Shown one piece after another: positions 31,542 through 34,091 of a DNA stretch of 34,091 bases. Under the pieces are notes generated by a model. The model was not told where the DNA came from and did no database searches. It saw only the letters and a program-made list of their open reading frames with translations. The translations under genes were made by a program, and so were the position numbers. This stretch comes from DASRHT01 sp035293765 (GTDB lineage Bacteria > Chloroflexota > Ktedonobacteria > Ktedonobacterales > Ktedonobacteraceae): assembly GCA_035293765.1 (NCBI GenBank), contig DATGMF010000033.1, forward strand, positions 1 to 34,091. Reading direction: 5' to 3'. How positions within the stretch are numbered: position 1 is the first letter of the stretch; every line of letters starts with the position of its first letter.

Positions 31542-32459
31542 CTACGGACGCGGCGTGAGTACGGCGCTAAAGCCTTGCCACATATTAGTAAACATGGCAT
31601 ATGTCATGCGCTGGAAATTGGCGGGGGAAGAGTCGGCGATATAGACATACTGGCTATCGCCGCCACGCACCACAAATATATGCCCGCCAGGATAATAGTA
31701 GCTATCACGCACGCCGACAATGACGGGAGAGCCCTGATTGGCAATAGTGATGATATCCTGCAAAGAGCGCGTATGGCCGGCGCTGGTATCGAAACCGTAG
31801 GTGGCTGCGGTCATAGCGATCCCCTCTTCGCGCAACAACCCCAGATTGACGCTCCACACGCCCAGGTCAAGCTCCTTCTGGAGAACATCTGCCGCGATCA
31901 GGTGCCGTCCATAGGCGTTCATAACCTCTTCCATCGCAATCCCTGAGCAGGAAGAGTAGCTCCAGACGTGCAATTGATAATCGGTATAATACTGGTTACG
32001 CGCGGCAGAATCGACACGGACCAGGCGAACGCTGGCGGTATCGGGCAGGGGATGAGCCATCGGCGTGAAATCGGTTGGCTGGCCGTTGCTGAGGAAGGTA
32101 AAACCCAGGCTTTTTGTCAGGCTTTGAATCGCCCCGCCCCCCAGACTATCCTGCACAAAAAACGTGAGCAGGAGCATTACCAACAGGCCAAGCGAGACAA
32201 TAGTGCGGCGGCGCCTGTACCACGAAGCTGGCAACGCCATCGCTCGCATTTGCACAGGTTTTTCGACGCCAATCACACTGCCGTTCTGCAAGTGTAAAAT
32301 AGCTGTGACGTGCCTATCAAGGGGGTGCGTCGGCATATTCGACTGGGCTGCTAATTTCTGTTTATAGCGCTGTTGCTCACGCCATGCACTGACAATGAAG
32401 CCAATAATGATCAGCGCCATCACGATGAGCAAAAGCACTGAAATGATGGCAGACAACAT
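31542..32459 (-). CDS. Membrane-anchored C39-like cysteine peptidase
   Basis: A 305-residue protein with two membrane helices (~3-25 and ~86-103) and an external papain/C39-like domain. The nucleophile is in YSSCSGIAMEEVMNAYG (C171), the histidine in PGGHIFVVRGG (H260) and the third residue in YIADSSP (D276). The pattern matches the peptidase C39-like family (bacteriocin-processing relatives and phytochelatin-synthase fold). There is no ABC transporter, so it is a stand-alone surface or secretory-pathway enzyme; substrate unknown. It is convergent with the HORMA-TRIP13 cassette and probably not part of it. Confidence 0.75.
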   Translation of the reverse strand: MLSAIISVLLLIVMALIIIGFIVSAWREQQRYKQKLAAQSNMPTHPLDRHVTAILHLQNGSVIGVEKPVQMRAMALPASWYRRRRTIVSLGLLVMLLLTFFVQDSLGGGAIQSLTKSLGFTFLSNGQPTDFTPMAHPLPDTASVRLVRVDSAARNQYYTDYQLHVWSYSSCSGIAMEEVMNAYGRHLIAADVLQKELDLGVWSVNLGLLREEGIAMTAATYGFDTSAGHTRSLQDIITIANQGSPVIVGVRDSYYYPGGHIFVVRGGDSQYVYIADSSPANFQRMTYAMFTNMWQGFSAVLTPRP

Positions 32460-32625
32460 ACATGAACCTCGCTAAATCAATTTCGATTGGTAGTTATTTC
32501 CTCATCAATTATAGTACACACAAGAGCTAATCGGGCGTATTTAGCCAAAAAACAGCCAAATAGTGCTATATAGCCCGTCTGTAAAGTGATATACTGAGAA
32601 AAGGTTTGCACAACCTGCTAATCCG

Positions 32626-32657
32626 CCGTCGGGACGCGATCAATCTGGTCCCGACGA
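32626..32657. repeat. Dispersed palindromic repeat, copy D
   Basis: CGTCGGGAC (32626-32634) and GTCCCGACG (32647-32655) form a 9-bp stem. The loop GCGATCAATCTG resembles the centre of the repeat copies at 10665-10706 (GACGCGATCAATCGGGTCCC) and 9154-9192. It lies in the 279-base gap between the peptidase and Ig-like genes. Confidence 0.6.
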
Positions 32658-32738
32658 AGTATTCAGGCACTTGGGAATCTTTGGGAGCGATTCTGCTGCC
32701 CAGAGCTAAATGATCTACGACCTAAACCAGCTAACCGA

Positions 32739-33437
32739 TCAGTTTATCTGGTAAACCATCTGGGAAACGTGGTCCAAACCGCCGCTGATCCCTCTGACGA
32801 AGAGCAGAAAACTTCCTGTGGCCCCAACGTTATGCACGGTAAACGTGATGGTTCCTGAGCTTGTTAAGGACGAGGGGGAGACGGTACTGGTGTCAGGGCT
32901 CGGGACGCCCTCGGCTGTAAAATTGATGGTTCCGGTGAGGCCATTCAAATACTGAACCTGGATGTGATAAATAGCCGTTCCTCCCGGGTTAATCGTCTGC
33001 GAAGTCGGGCTGACCGACATAGAGAAATCAGGGGCAGTAGCAGACACATTAAAGGCTAGCTTGATCGTATGTTGCAACGTGCCACTGGTCCCAATGACGG
33101 TAATGGTAAAGTTCCCCAGAGGAGAATCCTCTGCGGCCCGCATGTCAAATGTCGTATTCCCTGTACCGGTCACCGACGTTGGGGAAAACGTTCCGCTGTC
33201 GTGATTAGGACGGCCCGTGAAGCTAAAACTGACGGTTCCAGCGAAGCCATTCAACGCTTGAACATGGATGGTATAGAGAGCATCCTGTGCTCTGGGAACA
33301 GTTCGCGAGGTAGGAGTTGCCGAGAGCGAGAAATCGGGGCCGGAGGCGCTTGCCGGAGGCGCGATGAGAAAAGAGAGAGCAAATGCCAGCGTCAAGAAAA
33401 GCAGCATGAGGGCTCTTTTGAACCGGGTCTGAAACAT
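32739..33437 (-). CDS. Secreted protein with two Ig-like repeats
   Basis: A 232-residue exported protein. The start at ATG 33437 is chosen because AAGGAG lies 7 bases upstream and a classical signal peptide follows (RFKRALMLLFLTLAFALSFL, cleavage expected after ASA at 32); the frame stays open further upstream but that part is not protein-like. Two tandem ~100-residue beta-rich domains follow. Each starts PDFSxSxxPTSxT, then Y-I-x-VQ-x-LNG-x-xGT, then a Thr/Ser-rich strand ending in GTSG or GISG. These Ig-like domains are frequent in cell-surface proteins of Chloroflexota and Acidobacteriota. There is no anchor, so it is probably released or wall-associated. Confidence 0.75.
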   Translation of the reverse strand: MFQTRFKRALMLLFLTLAFALSFLIAPPASASGPDFSLSATPTSRTVPRAQDALYTIHVQALNGFAGTVSFSFTGRPNHDSGTFSPTSVTGTGNTTFDMRAAEDSPLGNFTITVIGTSGTLQHTIKLAFNVSATAPDFSMSVSPTSQTINPGGTAIYHIQVQYLNGLTGTINFTAEGVPSPDTSTVSPSSLTSSGTITFTVHNVGATGSFLLFVRGISGGLDHVSQMVYQIN

Positions 33438-33699
33438 CGTTGTTCTCCTTCTTCGTTCTTGCCTCTCGTATTCCGAGAGGTCACTCGACTTCAGCACAAT
33501 AACCCATGTGTTCTGGGAACATTGTCTTCGAACCAAAACGACCCGATGAGAGATTTTCGATCCTCTTGAAGTGCATGGGATCGCAATCAGGCTTGCTCGG
33601 CTCAAAGCTTCCAGGATATGCAACGGGGTAATGGCACCTAAAAGAAGTATAGCAGAAATAATGAAGAAAGTATAGATTTGAGTGGTGCTGGGGTGCGGT

Positions 33700-34091
33700 T
33701 CATTTTTTTGCAAACCGGCCATCTTGAATGGCCCGTTGGGAAAACGTTTGCCGCCCCCAACGCCTTTGCCCTTCGGTTCGTCCTTTCGCAACGGGTGGAG
33801 CGGGAGGCGGTGGAGGGAAAACCGCCAGAATGAACGACAAAGGAAAGTGCCAGAAGGTGTGCTGCAAGCGCGCAGAGGCTCTGGCTACAGCGGCTTGACT
33901 GCGGACACGAAACCGCTCTCTGCGAGCAGTGCGCCAGTGGTCCCTGACCACCTGCCAGTCCTGGGTCCAACGACCACTACACAGCGTCGTTCGCAACGCC
34001 AGCATCGCATTGACCTTCTGGCGGTCCCAATGCATGCCGGCCCCTTTGAGGCGCGCCTGCACGACCAGTTTGTTGCCGCTTTCGGCAATGC
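33700..34091 (-). mobile_element. 3' part of an ISKra4-type transposase gene (continues past window end)
   Basis: The minus-strand frame is open from the window edge to a stop at 33700-33702. It begins ESGNKLVVQARLKGAGMHW, then NAMLALRTTLCSGRW, the conserved C-terminal block of ISKra4-family transposases (ARLKGAGM.W...NxML.LRxxxCNxxW). A Pro-rich tail follows, ending DGRFAKK. The 5' portion, including most of the DDE catalytic domain, is outside the window. The insertion-sequence end is probably at about 33675-33700, where the sequence changes to the upstream region of the Ig-like gene; no terminal repeat or target duplication can be confirmed. Confidence 0.7.

Noticed and set aside
31542..32459. 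C39-like peptidase as the effector of the HORMA-TRIP13 cassette
   Set aside because: It is convergent, has its own strand and more typical base composition, and is anchored facing outward; cotranscription is impossible.
33438..33791. N-terminal extension of the Ig-like secreted protein
   Set aside because: It would place a classical signal peptide in the middle of the protein; ATG 33437 has a proper AAGGAG.

Overview
The window looks like chromosome from a spore-forming, filamentous Chloroflexota of the Ktedonobacteria type. This rests on gene content and style, not a marker gene: a hopanoid locus with a eukaryote-like squalene synthase, moderately high G+C, many Ig-like and C39-like surface proteins, ISKra4-type transposase debris, and dispersed palindromic repeats in the intergenic gaps. 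No rRNA, tRNA or CRISPR array was seen.

Layout. 1-1000: broken genes (a DUF2268 protease tail and a 46-residue remnant) separated by a 20-bp perfect hairpin, then a Ddn-like F420-type oxidoreductase. 1.1-6.8 kb: an NrtR-like regulator with a dead Nudix box, a PduO-type cobalamin adenosyltransferase, and a tightly spaced SNF2 helicase plus SWIM zinc-finger pair. 6.8-10.5 kb: a thiolase-fold protein without the catalytic Cys, a nucleotidyltransferase-fold protein, a small SHOCT membrane protein, a truncated response regulator, and a four-helix membrane protein. Two near-identical 11-bp-period direct repeats lie beside these last genes.

10.5-18.1 kb is a hopanoid locus: squalene-hopene cyclase (shc) is divergent from hpnH-hpnA-hpnG-squalene synthase, with a convergent polyprenyl diphosphate synthase and SCP2 protein behind it. 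Together they would run from prenyl diphosphates to squalene, hopene, adenosylhopane and ribosylhopane. 18.4-26.4 kb carries possible tailoring or envelope genes: PIG-L deacetylase, HpnB/CrtQ-like glycosyltransferase, two paralogous MFS carriers (one with a fused C-terminal domain), GT9-like glycosyltransferase and inositol-monophosphatase-family phosphatase. A lipoprotein L,D-transpeptidase follows.

28.06-31.43 kb is the most unusual part: four codirectional genes of visibly lower G+C. They encode a HORMA-like protein with a C-terminal extension, a second bacterial HORMA protein, a membrane-anchored coiled-coil protein and a TRIP13/Pch2-like AAA+ ATPase. HORMA plus TRIP13 is the regulatory half of type III CBASS, but no CD-NTase and no known CBASS effector is present. 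It may be a CBASS-derived or independent HORMA-switch system whose output is the membrane protein. The window ends with a membrane C39-like peptidase, a secreted two-domain Ig-like protein and the 3' part of an ISKra4-type transposase.
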